A stretch of 64,000 nt of DNA. It comes from Sabellastarte sp. h YS-2021 (taxonomy: Eukaryota; Annelida; Polychaeta; Sabellida; Sabellidae). The notes beneath the pieces were generated by a model that worked only from the letters and a program-made list of their open reading frames with translations, did not search any database and was not told where the DNA came from. This document shows, piece by piece, positions 22,300-34,690 of this stretch. The first letter of the stretch is position 1. Every line of letters starts with the position of its first letter. The stretch covers positions 34,947,596 to 35,011,595 of the forward strand of contig OZ024935.1 of the NCBI GenBank assembly GCA_964017235.1. Direction: 5' to 3'. Position numbers and translations under genes: made by a program.

Positions 22300-22301
22300 T
22301 A

Positions 22302-22537
22302 CATGGGTGGACACAAAGATAAACGGTGGACACGAAGATAAACGTTTTTTGGAATGAAAAATAAAGCTATGTAAACAACAAAATCATATACATTACATAT
22401 TAAAATAGACTGAAACAAATATTTTTATGATATTTCTTGGTTATTTGGTGAATTATATTTTTGTTTATTCAACGAAAATATGCAAATTTCCGAAAATCGT
22501 TTATCTTCGTGTCCGTTTATCTTTGTGTCCACCCGTG
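22302..22537. mobile_element. MITE, 236 bp, TA target-site duplication
   Basis: TIRs of ~40 bases. The left reads GGGTGGACACAAAGATAAAC then GGTGGACACGAAGATAAACG. The right is the reverse complement with a 2-base deletion. Each TIR thus holds two direct copies of a ~19-base sub-motif. TA at 22300-22301 and 22538-22539 flanks the element, as for Tc1/mariner-type transposition. The interior is non-coding. Confidence 0.9.
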
Positions 22538-22539
22538 TA

Positions 22540-22992
22540 CTATCGGTACTAATAATAATGATGATAATATTAACAATAATAATATGTCAGTTATAGAAAA
22601 CTATATTACTACTACTACTAACAATAATCATAATTGGCATTAATTTTATTGAAAACATTAAATGATATTTTATACACAAATAAATAATCTAAATCTGTCA
22701 AAATAATAATACTAATAATAACATACTATATATACTTAATCATAAATCAGTAATAAAAAAACTATAATATTACTATTGCTAATAATAATAATAATAAATG
22801 ACTTAATTACACAAATTTTATTCAACATTAATGACTATATATATATATATATATAATTGAATTATGTAAATAAACGATTAATAATATTACGTATTGTAAA
22901 TAATAATAATAAGTAATAATAACAATAATAATAATAATAACAATAATCTAACTATAATAATAATAGTAATAATATCTCAGTTGTAGCAGTAG
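22540..22992. repeat. TAA/ATA-rich field, part 3
   Basis: Same AATAATAATAATATGTCAGT and ACTACTACT phrases; also contains an (AT)n run near 22835-22855. Confidence 0.7.
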
Positions 22993-24372
22993 TTCATTCA
23001 TTCATTCATTCATTCATTCATTTTATTTTATTATAGTGACATGTATTATACTGTAACAAAAAGTATTACAAAACATAAACAAAAGGAAATACCCAGCCCT
23101 CTTTTGGGCTTATAAGTCACTTTAAATATAAAAGTTCAAAGTATGATTGGTTTGATTAGTTTAAACTAGGAATTTATATTAAAGTATGAAGATAAATGAT
23201 AATAACCACAGATACAAAATTACAATCCAAAAAATGTATCATATTTAAAGGAGAGAGAAAAAAAACACTTACAAAAACAAAGTTAACTTAAAACAATGTT
23301 TTTTCGTATGTTCCATATTTTCTCAACAAATTTAGCAAGGTAGTTTGTATCAAATGACATAACGGCAATAAATTTTTCATTCAAATTCCAAGAATCAAAA
23401 TTTGGGTAAACAGTTTTTAATTTTCTGTACAACTGTTCTCTTTCTGAATTATATGCTGTACAGCAACAAAGAAAGTGACATTCGTCTTCAATGACATCAT
23501 CAGAACAATAATTTTAAAAAAAAGGCAAATTCGTTCTTGTAACAGTTTTCTATAGTATCGGCCAGTTTCAATATGTAAGGGTAATATTCCCATCCTTAAT
23601 TGTGCCAAAAGTGATCTTTGTGACCTTGTCATAGAGAATTTAACATATTTTTCTACATCAACATCTTGTTTAAACTGTGTATAATAGCGCAGCTTTGGCT
23701 TAAAGCCAACATTATTTGACCATTCCATATGCATTAAATCAAAAAAGTCATCGATTATGTCAGTCATGTTTAAATTAGAGCCTGAGCTTATAATCTCTGT
23801 TCTGTTGATTTCATCCATTATTTTATATATTTCACCACACCAATTATAATCACTCAAATTTACCAATTGGTGTTCAAAAAGCTGTCGTGTTAATCGCTCA
23901 GTATCCATTTGTAGAAGTCTGTTCCAATATCTAATGGCACAAACATGGTAATGATATTTAACATTTAACCATCCCATGTCTGCCTGCACAGCCAAATTTG
24001 GTGCATTCTTATGTACACCTAAAAAGTATTTAATTGCCCTGTTCTGAATCTGTTGTCCAAATTTATGATTTGAAAAACCCCACACAGATGCCCCATAATC
24101 TAAAATAGTGTTAACCCCAGCATAATACAATTTAGTAAATGTGTTAAAACCAATATTTCTAAATCTTTTGAATTTTGATATAACAGCACTTAATGCCCTT
24201 CCTGCCGAATCACTGAGTGTTTTAGCACACTTTTCAAAAGTAAGGAATTCGTCAAATATAATGCCTAAGTATGTATAGGAGTCTGTAACTTCAAGTGTAT
24301 TACAACCCACTTTAAATTCAAAACTTGTTTTTGGTAGAGTTTTTCTTCTAAAATGGACAATTTTGGATTTTT
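22993..24372 (-). mobile_element. LINE-A2, antisense 5'-truncated copy of LINE-A family
   Basis: On the minus strand it runs from about 24372 to the ATTC-repeat tail at 22993-23022. Protein similarity to LINE-A1 is clear throughout (for example TKLYYAGVNTILDYGASVW against TKLYDSCVWPILDYCSSVW), and the 3' UTR hairpin and tail are shared. The copy begins just past the palm. The proteins look roughly half identical, so A1 and A2 are related subfamilies rather than the same element. Confidence 0.85.
23283..24372 (-). pseudogene. LINE-A2 ORF fragment with frameshift
   Basis: The minus-strand frame runs from about 24372 (KSKIVHFRRK) down to ~23525. A poly-A tract in the sense strand (poly-T at 23513-23522) then shifts the frame in the Cys/His knuckle. 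The continuation EDECHFLC to a stop at 23283-23285 is readable in another frame. No RT catalytic motifs are retained. Confidence 0.75.
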
Positions 24373-24380
24373 AATCCAAA
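24362..24380. repeat. 8-bp stem hairpin at LINE-A2 5' end
   Basis: TTTGGATT-TTT-AATCCAAA spans the junction between LINE-A2 and the TAA field; 24362-24369 pairs exactly with 24373-24380. Confidence 0.8.
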
Positions 24381-24760
24381 TAATAATAAGTAAAAAAATA
24401 GTAATAATAATAATAAGCTTAAATGTGTTTCTGCCATCAATGTATATTCAGTGTCCAAATAAAACAATAAAAATTAACATTTTATTTCAATTTTATATAC
24501 AAAAGGAATGATCTGAATGTGTAAAACAATAATACTAATATTAACATATTATAATTAAAAATAATAAAAAAATGATAATAAATGGTTGAAGTATGTTAAT
24601 CTTTCCATTCATCAATATATATTGGGAAAAATGAGAAATTGTTATTTAACATTAAATGACATTTTGTATATAATTGAATGATCTAAATATGTTATATAAT
24701 ACTGATAATACATTATTATTATTATGTAATTTTTAATTCTAATGGTATTTTATAGTGCTT
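24381..24760. repeat. TAA/ATA-rich field, part 4
   Basis: AATAATAATAAGCTTAAATG and ATTAAATGACATTTTGTATA phrases match parts 1-3. Confidence 0.6.
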
Positions 24761-27700
24761 AATCTCCATCTAAAGAAAGACTCTAGACACTGTGTGGGAT
24801 CATAATTATTTAATAAGACCAGAACAAAGTTTTTATGATATTGTAAATAATTCAATTCAGGTGTAAATCATAAATTCTGTGGGTTAAAATTGTTGGATGG
24901 TTATTTTTCAAAATATATTCCGAACGCACATAAAATACCAAATTATACATATGTCTACACAATGACCAGTATCAGTGTTTATATCTTAATTCTATATTAT
25001 GGCAAATGTTGAGAAGCGGAATTTCAAGGGGCAAGTTTTTTTAGTATACGAGTATATATTTTGTATAGCTAATAAATGACCCAAACTATTATATAATCAT
25101 TATATTCTGTACATAGTACATCAGTTAAAATTATATATAATGATCGAGTACTAAGTTTTACACTGTCTGAATATATGGTTATGGTTTCACATTAAGATGA
25201 ACAGGAACAATTATTGATCCAGATCCACTGTTGGTCCATTATTTTTTGCTTCCCTTTAATAATACCTGATGTAAAATGGCAAGCAACAGCCACAATACAA
25301 CACATTGTTCTAAAAAAATGGTTCAAACAAAGTAATTTAGCTGTAAGTCAAAAACTAATGGGGGGAACCTGGGGTCTAACTCCTGGTACATGGGCAAGAT
25401 CAATTTGGGATGGTCATCAATTTGGGACACTTTTTACCTTTGGTGGTAATAAACTGTTTGACTTGACAGCACAGGCAATGAATTCCTAAAGTATTCCCTC
25501 ATTAATATATGCAATAATATTCCAATGGCACTGTATATTTAGCATTATATGTGACAATATATAGAACAGCAAAATTCTACACCTTTCCTATATCTGCCTT
25601 CAGAAATATGGTCATAATAAGTCATGCTTTAAAAGTAGATTATAATCCAAAGTCAGCCAGAGATTAAGGACCTGGTTATTTGCTGAGGTTGTTGGCCCCC
25701 AGAATGCACATGTGGAGATTGAGACTTTGCTTTTAAGGTCATGATTGTAAGTCCAAAGTCAATCTGATATCAACCGGTAATAAGCAGCATTAAGATAAAA
25801 CGTACTGTAAAAAATAATTCTTATGACGTAATGTAATGTCTTTTCTGTGCATTATAAAATGCAAGACCTTGACAAGTATTCTTATTTTAAGCAAAATTAT
25901 GTATAGTATTTCCTTATAATTATATAGTAAGAGTTTTTAATTTTTTTTAATCATAAGCTGTTATTGTTATAGATGTTTTTGCGTGTGTGCTTTGTGAAAT
26001 GTACTAAAAAACTCATATTTTAGGAAAAAGTATGGAAAATATCTCCTTATGTGGTAAAAGTATACATGGGATTGCAACTGTTAAAATAACTAGTAAAGAT
26101 ACTTCTTGTCCATAAATAACAAATAGTATCTACACTGACATATGCACCAGTACTTTGAATAACATAGTATCTACACTTAAATAAACCAATATGCTTCAAA
26201 TACAGTATGAAAACATAAATAAATTTGTTTTGACCCAACTTTTGTGTGACCGTGAATTTTAAGTCTTGAAGAATGTCTAATTTAGGTAACTACTAGCTAA
26301 CTTACAAATATTTGTTTGACCCCCAAAAAAGCCAGTGCTTCAAATAAATATGTCATTTTAACCTAAGTACGTGTAATTATTAAGCAACAATTATTGAATA
26401 TTTTGTTTCCTCTTCAGTCTTGTGTTTCCTCTATGTGTGAAAAACGATCTAAATCAACATCATCGTGTCATGATAATATTTATATTATTTGGAATTTGAA
26501 ATTCTACCAGATTGGAGTTTATAACAATGACATATATTTCATTAAAACTTACTTGTGAACTGTACAAAACATGCAAAATCTCATTCTAGTGCTAGAATAA
26601 TATCTATTCATAGAAATATTTATTTATAAGTTATATTTAAGCTTAGTATATAGCTTTACAAGACCTGCACAATCATGTTCCAGTTATTCAAACTTGGATG
26701 AGTAAGAAACATTGTGCCATCTGGTTATTCCAATAAGCCATAATCAGTTTAATTATATGGTTTCACAAGGTATATAAATTTATACTTATGCTATTGCAAA
26801 CATATGTGCCATTGAGATATTGTATTACGTTTATAATCTATACAATTACTTTGTAGTTTTCCAGTTATTCTGAACTTCTGAAGCAATAACAAACACAAGT
26901 CAGTATAGCTTAAAGAATGTTTAACAGTGTCAGCACATACATTGGTCATAGTGCATAAGGTAATGGTGTTACATATATTGCAGCTAATTTCTAAAATCTG
27001 TAAAATCCAATTTCTAAACTAACTTTTTCAGGACAAAACACTCTGTCAAGTTGAAAATGCACATATTGTAGAGATTTGTGGTTTATATTGTGGAAATTAA
27101 GAATATGGGAACAATATACTGTAGTATGCAAAGTCCTACAAATGACAAAACATGGAAAACTGAGTTCATAAAACCTGCTAGAAACTAATTTACACTAAAA
27201 TACTAAGCAAGTATATTACTTGCAAACTTATGTTGGTTCTCATGGTATATTTGAAGTTTTAACTTGAAATATGACAGAACAATTGCTGAAACATTTCTGC
27301 AGATAAATATGTTTTTTTTTTTGTGTGTGTGTGTGTGTGTGTGTTGAAACACAAATATACAACGCATTAAAATAATATTTCATCAACAATATAGCAAACC
27401 AGTTGAGTATTGATATTGATATTAAAATAACAGTTCTTGTACTAAATGGTCAGCTGTGTTTTGCAGTACAACAAAACAATTTTCAGCAAACATTAATTTA
27501 CATCTGTTTTGCAAAAAGTATTTTCTTGTTATTATTAAACTGTAGCTGTAGAACATTAATTCCATATTTTAATATAGTTGAAAATATTGATTGTGTGGAC
27601 TAGTCTCTCAAAATATATCCTTTAGTTTTATAGTGAACTCATTAAAATATATGTTTCTTGATGAATGTGAACAGTGTATTAAATTAGTTTGCCCATTGTG

Positions 27701-28785
27701 GTGTTAAAAATGTCCTAAATTGACCTAACACACAATTGACATAAATTATATGTGATGATGTTATGTTTAATACATGTACACTGAAAGAGCACATTATGAA
27801 AAAATAATCCATGGATGGTTTTGTTTTGCCCATAATGTTTTTTCCAGTGATGAAGATTTTCTTTTAGGGATAATTATTTTGATAACAATTTCTAACAAGC
27901 TAGAATAGATTGTTCAGAGTAAAATTTAAATGTCAGTACAGCTTAGGAAATTGGAAATTGTTGAACAATAAGAAATGCATTCAGATACCCAAGTTATTAT
28001 CTATCTATTATGTCAGTATATTTTTATGAAATATCTTTCAAAACCAAAACAATCAAAATAACATCAACCTTACAAAATTAATATAATGAATTTTTAAAAG
28101 ACAAAAAAAAAAATTTAAATTTCAAAATACTCATTGAAATAAATATATTAATTAAAAAATTTGCACAAAATTTTGAACTTAATATAATGACAGAGTATGC
28201 AACAGAAATAAGTTTACCTTTCAAAAACTAAGCGTTGATTATGATTTAATGAGCAAACTAAATAAAAATTATTTGCATTTTTGATCCATGCTTAATAGAA
28301 TTTGCAATTACAGCTTTCAAAATTCAAAGTGATTTATTTGATTAAACTAAGTCATCTTCAATTGCGATAGAAATACTAGAGAAATTGTCAAGCGTATGCA
28401 TCAACATGTGACTTCATCTCTCTTTTGTCACCATGTTTTCTTATCATTGAGATGACCTCAGGATACCTGGTGATAGATTTATTTATAAAAATGTTGTAAT
28501 CTGAAGAGAAATGGAGGATAAACCCGTTTCACTGTTACTGTGTCGCTATGAACCAATTTAAATGACTATGAGTGGGTACATATGTGTCCCATAGCCTTTA
28601 CAAAAGTGTAATCAAAAATAGATTGGCAGTTGATTGCATGGGCTTATTAAGGGATTAAAAACAAACTGTTTCAGTGAGTAAATCATCCCTTATTCAATGG
28701 GTACAAAATTGCTTCAACGTTTACCTTATAGTCGTCCATCCCCTAAGATATTTCTAGGAAGTTACAGTTGGTTCAAATGAACCTA
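24761..28785. other. 4-kb AT-rich region, no gene seen
   Basis: Frequent stops in all frames. A (GT)n microsatellite lies at about 27322-27344. The 91-codon frame at 25214-25489 includes GGTWGLTPGTWARSIWDG but has no splice, family or repeat support. No TIR or TSD structure was noticed. Confidence 0.4.
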
Positions 28786-28789
28786 AAGT

Positions 28790-28857
28790 TTGTCCCCCCA
28801 TGTTTGTCCCGCACCCCCCCATCCCCCTCATCCCTCCCCCTTTCCCTACCCCTGCAC
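28790..28857 (+). repeat. C-rich low-complexity tract
   Basis: CCCCC/T runs (GCACCCCCCCATCCCCC and similar) contrast with the AT-rich surroundings. Confidence 0.8.
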
Positions 28858-29640
28858 TGTTCTTGCACTAGTCCCATCAGATCTATCTAGGTAGTTTGCC
28901 AATAACCTGCTGTTTTGGCTTCATCTATAACTTTCCTGTCTTTCTATGTGGTGTAATTATACAGGCAAAATTTTCAGTTGAAATAACACAATAGGTTTTT
29001 TAAAGTTTGTTAAATATCATTAAAATGTTATATATCTTTCATATTGGTGTAAATTCAATAAACAAACTAAAGATAAGAACGTATGCTTTGCCAAATTTGT
29101 TTGCTGTTGTTATTCTTACCTTGAGTAAATTTCTGGTGAAATTTTGACTAAAATGTAATTTTCCACATTAGATTGTTAGATTTAGTCTTCATTATTATAT
29201 AACAGGTTGTTACAAAAGTTCAGTTATCAATTTTTGATTGTGGAAAAAAATCATACAACTTTGGTAAAGTATAAGTTTCTTACTTTTTGCTTGGGAAATA
29301 TTCTGTAGTGATTCTATTTTGTTTTGTTATGATTTTGGCTGTTTCCTTGAAGTATTTGTAGATACAACAGTCTTTTGCATAGGTTTATATTATAATATAT
29401 TTATATTAAATTCCACTACAGAATAATTCCCTAAAAATGTTATCAATCTTTAGAAAACCCACTATTTTCCAAATGCATAACTTTATGAGAATGAACTTCT
29501 GCTCCTCCAAAATTATATATTATACAGTCAAGCCTCGTCAAGTAGAACTCTATTTAATAGGATTTCTAATTACAAGTGAACCTTATTGCATCTCAAGGAA
29601 CTGCAGAAATACTTTACTAAATAAGGAATTCCTAGCCCTA

Positions 29641-30020
29641 TATTCACTTACATTCTTTTTCAGAAAATAGGCTTTATTCTTATAATATAGTCATTTTCTT
29701 AGAAAAAATTCCTCGGAATAAGAAAACTTCTAAGAATAAAATAATTTCAAAATTTTCATAAAGTTGTAGTTGCAGTCATTTTTAAACAGATCATTCTTTC
29801 ACATTTATTAACAAATAAAATATTAATACATCAGTTTTTCTACATAACTGTTGCTTTTATCATTATTCCTTTCAAAGTCTTAAAAAATTACCATGAATTA
29901 GAAAAATCTTCTTTGTTTTTAGAAATTTTCTTATTCTAAATGTTTTTCTTAGAAAATGATCATTTCCTTAGAAAAGTCTAAAAGTAAAATAATTCGGAGA
30001 ATAAAGGATGCCAGTGAATA
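29641..30020. mobile_element. MITE, ~380 bp, long imperfect TIRs
   Basis: The left starts TATTCACTTACATTCTTTTT; the right, reverse-complemented, starts TATTCACTGGCATCCTTTAT. About 100 bases of each arm align, including CATTTTCTTAGAAAAA and AATAAGAAAA. The interior is AT-rich and non-coding. Confidence 0.7.
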
Positions 30021-30039
30021 TGAGTATAACAATGTTGAG

Positions 30040-30105
30040 GGCTTGTCCCAATATGACCCTGGCTGTTGAACCAGACAAAAAATACAAAACTTTGGCTTTA
30101 ACTTT
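30040..30105 (+). mobile_element. SINE 3' fragment
   Basis: TGTCCCAATATGACCCTGGC followed by TGTTGAACCAGAC matches the body of the SINE at 32980 (TGTCCCAATATGACCCTGGC, TATTGAACGGGAC). The tRNA head is missing. Confidence 0.65.
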
Positions 30106-31539
30106 TGCTATCTGACATTTTCATTTGGGAAATAGAGGGTACAGAACTATGGTCAAGATCAGTATTCACAGTGCTTCAATAAACAATCACATCGGGGACT
30201 CGATTCATAAAAGTTATCATTTTCACAGTTTGAGTTTTGGCTGAAATGTTGTCTTAAATACAAAAGTGCTTGGAGTCTTAAGTTGCCTTCTTGTGAAAGT
30301 AGTTACAGTAAATATCCCACAAGATTTTAATTGACATATAATATCTTATTAATGATTATTAATTTTTTTTCAGTCTCAACTAAATACTTGTTTTGTGAAC
30401 CTCATTACAACTTGAACAAAATCTTAGTAGAAAACTTGAGATCTTCTGTGAGACTGGTCCCTTGATTGCTAATAAACAGAAGCATTTTGAATACTAAGTG
30501 TTAGTAGGTAAAGACCTGTTCACACTGTTCCATGCATTCATGTCAATGCATATTTAAATTTTCCTTCACGACCTTGACCTTACTGTTCCATAAATGCACC
30601 TTGTATGTGGGTAGTGTACAAGCTACCCTGTATGCCAATCCCATGTCCCTCTTCACCTCTCCTGCTTATAAATTTGAATACATATCATGAGAAGATGTAA
30701 CATCTGTTTCAAACATTTCATAAAAGCTCTCCCAATTTCCAAAAACCCTATCCATTCTGTGTGCATCCCACCCAAATACAAATCCTGACTTATTCCATAG
30801 AGCAGATTGTGAAAAAAGACTAAATGCATCAAAGCAGAAACAAGACTAGACAAGTATTTTATGTTCGTATCTGGCTTGTGAGGCCAAACACAGGACAGTA
30901 TGATCTAGGCATAAAAAGTTGAAAGTTAGAAAATTGTAAAAAGATACATGAAGTCGTATTCAGTAATTCAGTCATTGTGTGAAGTTATTTTCAAACTGTT
31001 GGGATTTAGTCGGTTAATTTTAATGCAACAGTTGTCAAAATTTTTAAGTATTCTCTTCGGAATTATTATTTTTAAACAGTATGTTTGTATTGATGTGGGG
31101 TTGAATGTTGATGTAATTTGTACTAATAAATCTTTTTTTCTTTATTTTGCATGTGGGAGCTGAAGTAGACAAGTGGGACAAAGTCAAACTTTCATGAAAG
31201 ACAGCATGTTATATGGAAAAAATTCCATTTATTAAATCTATGGTAAGTAAGTCCCAAAACATACTTTGTGAATTCATAATTTAGCAAACGCCTCACACTG
31301 GGAAAAAGTAAACTTAACAGTAAATTTGAACTCACTTATGTGAAACTTATACTTGAAATCTATAATGTAATGTGTTTATTAAATAAATATGTAAATTTTG
31401 TTGACTGCTTTTTGTTTTGTTGCACCTTTTGTTTGGGGAGATTAAGTGCTATAAAAGTCCAATTAGAATTAGAATTACATGTATTATGTCCATATACATA
31501 TTATTTTTGCTTTTTCCACCGTCCATTGTCATTGGTTTC
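30106..31539. other. no gene seen
   Basis: AT-rich with short spurious frames. A LINE/SINE 3' end fragment (AAGTGCTATAAAAG) occurs near 31448. Confidence 0.4.
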
Positions 31540-32285
31540 CAGTCATTTCAAGGAAAAGTATCTATCCTATCTTTACCAAATTTGATATGGGTGTTTATTA
31601 GCTTAATAGCTTGCATGGGATTGCTTTTGGTGAAGATAACTTTATAGCTAGCTGATTAATAGCTACTTAGCTACTTTTTTTACACTTCTTTTGTTTCCGG
31701 GCATTTTAAGGAAAAATATTTTACATATCTTTACCAAATTTGGCATGAGCAATACTTAGGTCGATAGCTTCCTTGGGATTGTTTTTAGTGATAATAGCTA
31801 TATAATTGACTGAGTAATAGCTACTTAGCTACTTTGAGTAGCTTTTTTACTTTAAGCATTTTAAAAGAAAAGTATTTCACCTGTGTTCACAAAATTTGCT
31901 TTTGGTGATAATGCCTTTAAAGCTAACTGAGTAATAGCTACTGTGCTAAAAAGCTATTATGCTATTTTGAGGTGACTTTTTTTCTGGACATTTTAACAAA
32001 ACCGTGTTTTCTATCTTCACAAAAATTTATATGAAGGATAATTGGGTCAATAGTTTGGCCAGGAGAGCTTTTGGTCGATGATAGCTTTGTAGCTATCTGA
32101 GTAATAGTTGCTTTGCTACTTTGAGCCTACTCTGAATTGCATTTCTGTTTTCACTCTTTTAAAGGAAACATATTTAGCTCATCTTTTTTAAAATTTGGTG
32201 TAAAGGTTTATAGCGTAAATTATTTGCTTGGTATTGTTGTTGATGGTAATAGCTTTAATCTCCTGAGTAATAGTTCCATAGCAAA
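31540..32285 (+). repeat. ~150-bp tandem array with TAATAGCTACTT motif
   Basis: Four or five diverged units. Each has CATTTTAAGGAAAA, then ATCTTTACCAAATTTG, a T-rich GATTG(T/C)TTTT(A/G)GTG block, and GAGTAATAGCTACTTAGCTA. The last phrase also ends each monomer of the 155-bp array at 53.2-62.4 kb, so the two families are related. Confidence 0.75.
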
Positions 32286-32289
32286 AAAC

Positions 32290-32735
32290 ATAAATATGTC
32301 TATCTCCTAAACTGTACAAGATAGATCGATTTCGTCGAAATTTTTGACCCACAGGGTATCTAAGCAGTGTACTATTGGCAATTTTCAAAAAAAAAATTCC
32401 CCCCCCAAAAAAAAAAATGGCAGCCATTTTGAATTTTCGAAGTTTTGCCAAAAATGGGAAAACATAAATTTGCTTCTATCTCCTTAAGCGTGCGAGATAG
32501 AGCAATTTCGCCAAAATTTTACACCCACAGGGTATCCAAGCAATGTACTCTGCAATTTTGGAAAAAAAATTCCTTTCCCCAAAAATGCAGCCATTTTGAA
32601 TTTTCAAATTTTGGCCAAAAATGCTTCTATCTCCTTAATCGTGCGAGATAGAGCGATTTTGTCGAAATTTTCCACCCACAGGGTATCTCAGCAAATCTAC
32701 TCTTCTCAGTTTTGTCCAAGTTTTTGAGCAAAACT
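32290..32735 (+). repeat. tandem array, 3 units of ~150-176 bp
   Basis: TCTATCTCCTTAAGCGTGCG or a variant recurs near 32299, 32475 and 32626, followed by GATAGAGCGATTTCGTC and CCACAGGGTATC. Between units there is GCAGCCATTTTGAATTTTC. Units share TATCTC...GATAG with the 133-bp array at 62.6-63.7 kb. Confidence 0.85.
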
Positions 32736-32979
32736 CATGCTTCCCTTTGGGTGGACATTACACATGTCAATGCATTATATTTCTAGTTTAAGCCACATGT
32801 TCATGTCAAGTAGGCCTTGTCTGTTGTCTATTAACAAACCCCATCTTTGACTGTGATTGCAAGTGTTAATGGTATTGTCAATGCTTATAAACAAGTCAAA
32901 GACATGTTTAAATTGATTGTAAACTATACTTATATTTTCCACTGCTATGTCAATGCATATTTTGTTCCAAAGAAACCTA

Positions 32980-33135
32980 AGAGGTCCTCAGTGGCCTAGT
33001 GGTTAGCAAGTTTGGCATCTAATCATAGGCTGTCACCTCTGTGGGTTCGAGTCCCACAAGTGGCAATTCTGAGGACCTGTCCCAATATGACCCTGGCTAT
33101 TGAACGGGACGTAAAACCCCAACTTTGACCTTTGT
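32980..33135 (+). mobile_element. tRNA-derived SINE, family 1, with 13-bp TSD
   Basis: A box TGGCCTAGTGG and B box GGTTCGAGTCC sit ~50 bases apart in a tRNA-like head. The body has TGTCCCAATATGACCCTGGC, and the tail GGGACGTAAAACCCCAACTT. CCAAAGAAACCTA occurs at 32967-32979 and again at 33136-33148. Transcribed by Pol III and mobilised by a LINE partner (established for SINEs; partner unknown here). Confidence 0.9.
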
Positions 33136-33479
33136 CCAAAGAAACCTATGTTTATTTGCAAAAAACAAACTAGCACAATTAATTATTTTGTTCCCATTGT
33201 GCCAAATTATCAAACCAATCAGTAATGTAAGTTAAAATTTGCCACTTTACAAAATGCTCTGTGGTAATATTGAATGATGATATTTTTCCATCAATTTGGA
33301 ATGTGTGTGTCAATGCTATTACAATAATCTAACCATAACAGGTGGATTCACCTGTTTGTATTGATATAACTTCACCTGTAAACTATATACTAAATCCCTA
33401 AATCTTTAACTTTGTCTATCCATTGCAAAATAACATTTGAAAGCCATTTCCTGGAAGCGTTAACTGACATGGTGCTGAA

Positions 33480-33693
33480 GGGGGCTCGGTGGTGCAGCGG
33501 TTAGAGTTCTCGCCTCCAACCTCTGAGGCTGCCTGTTCGAATCTCGGGCCGGGCGCTTCATGTTGGAAAGTTGGTAGTTACTTGCCGATGCCCGGTGGTT
33601 TACCGTGCAGTATGCACTGGTTTCCTCCACCTGTAAACTACCCGTCGCAATATGGCTGTTGAACGCGACGTAAAACAACAAATAAATCTAAAT
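33480..33693 (+). mobile_element. tRNA-derived SINE, family 2, with 16-bp TSD
   Basis: A box TGGTGCAGCGG and B box GTTCGAATC; body GTAGTTACTTGCCGATGCCC; tail GTTGAACGCGACGTAAAACA then AATAAATCTAAAT. CTGACATGGTGCTGAA is exact at 33464-33479 and 33694-33709. Confidence 0.9.
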
Positions 33694-33811
33694 CTGACAT
33701 GGTGCTGAAAGAGCACTACATGCATATTGTCAATTTTTCACCAGTTTAAAACTCATTCTGGGAAGGTGATTAATCATATAACCAAGCTTTAAGTTTTTAC
33801 AAAACTCATTG

Positions 33812-33970
33812 TGGTTCCTCAGTGGCCTGGTGGGATTAGCAGGTCTGGCATCTAATCACAGACTGTCACCTCTGTGTGGGTTTGACTCCAACAAGTGGCA
33901 ATGCTGCGGACCTGTCCCAGTGTGATCCACGCTGTTGAACTGGACGTAAAACTCCCAACTTTGAACTTCA
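33812..33970 (+). mobile_element. SINE family 1, second copy
   Basis: CCTCAGTGGCCTGGTGGG and GTGGGTTTGACTCC are the weakened A and B boxes; the tail is GTTGAACTGGACGTAAAACT. Imperfect flanking repeats (ACTCATTGTGGT and ACTTCATTATGGT) are probably the TSD. Confidence 0.8.
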
Positions 33971-34470
33971 TTATGGTCATGCGTGTATTGGCTAAAATTG
34001 ATTACATTACGGTATCAGAGGTCACACACCAAAAGTACAAGTGTGTTTTTTACATGCACCAGCTACATTGTTAATGTTCATAGACAACTCACCGAAATCA
34101 GCCTGGAACAGGTCATGATTGATTCTAAACAAATCATTGAAAGACCATTTTAATTAATAGATTGTCACACTTCTGCATGCCTTGCAAGAGGGGGGTGGGA
34201 TCAGTTGATTGAAAAGCCCAAGTGTGATTCATTAGAACAAGAATAATATGGCGTGTGATATAACTCCACCTTTTAATACTAGTGTACAAAGTCAGGCATG
34301 TGAAATAAGTCTAAAGAAAAACAGATTCTGGTCTTTATTACCAGTAGAAAGCAATAGGGGTAGTATTTAGACTGACAAAATTGTGCATTGAAATTCCAGT
34401 GGTGGAGGGAATTGTTTCACATATAAGCAGATGATGTTAATCCTAAAACTTGATTGCAGCAAGGTAAGTG

Positions 34471-34690
34471 TAGTGGTGGTGGACCAATTCACGCCCGTGT
34501 ACCAATTCACGCCCACCCCTGAATTTATCCAAAACAACCGCAGTTAAACAATATATTACAAATATATATGATCAATTTGATGATTATCTATGATGTGCTA
34601 AACATTTTCTCTATGAAAAATTATAAATCTTCAAGAAAATTGGGGGTGGGCCTGAATTGGTACCCGGGCGTGAATTGGTCCACCACCACT
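34471..34690. mobile_element. MITE family X, copy 1, TA TSD
   Basis: TIRs begin GTGGTGGTGGACCAATTCAC. Each holds two copies of ACCAATTCACGCCC. TA precedes the left TIR and follows the right one. The interior is ~120 bases of AT-rich sequence. Confidence 0.9.

Noticed and set aside
25214-25489. 91-codon open frame
   Set aside because: No splice sites, no recognisable motif, no repeat copy; chance frame cannot be excluded.
32985-33080. Possible functional tRNA gene (good A and B boxes)
   Set aside because: The head is followed by a SINE body and tail and flanked by a target-site duplication; the same applies to the heads at 33480, 35505 and 36061.
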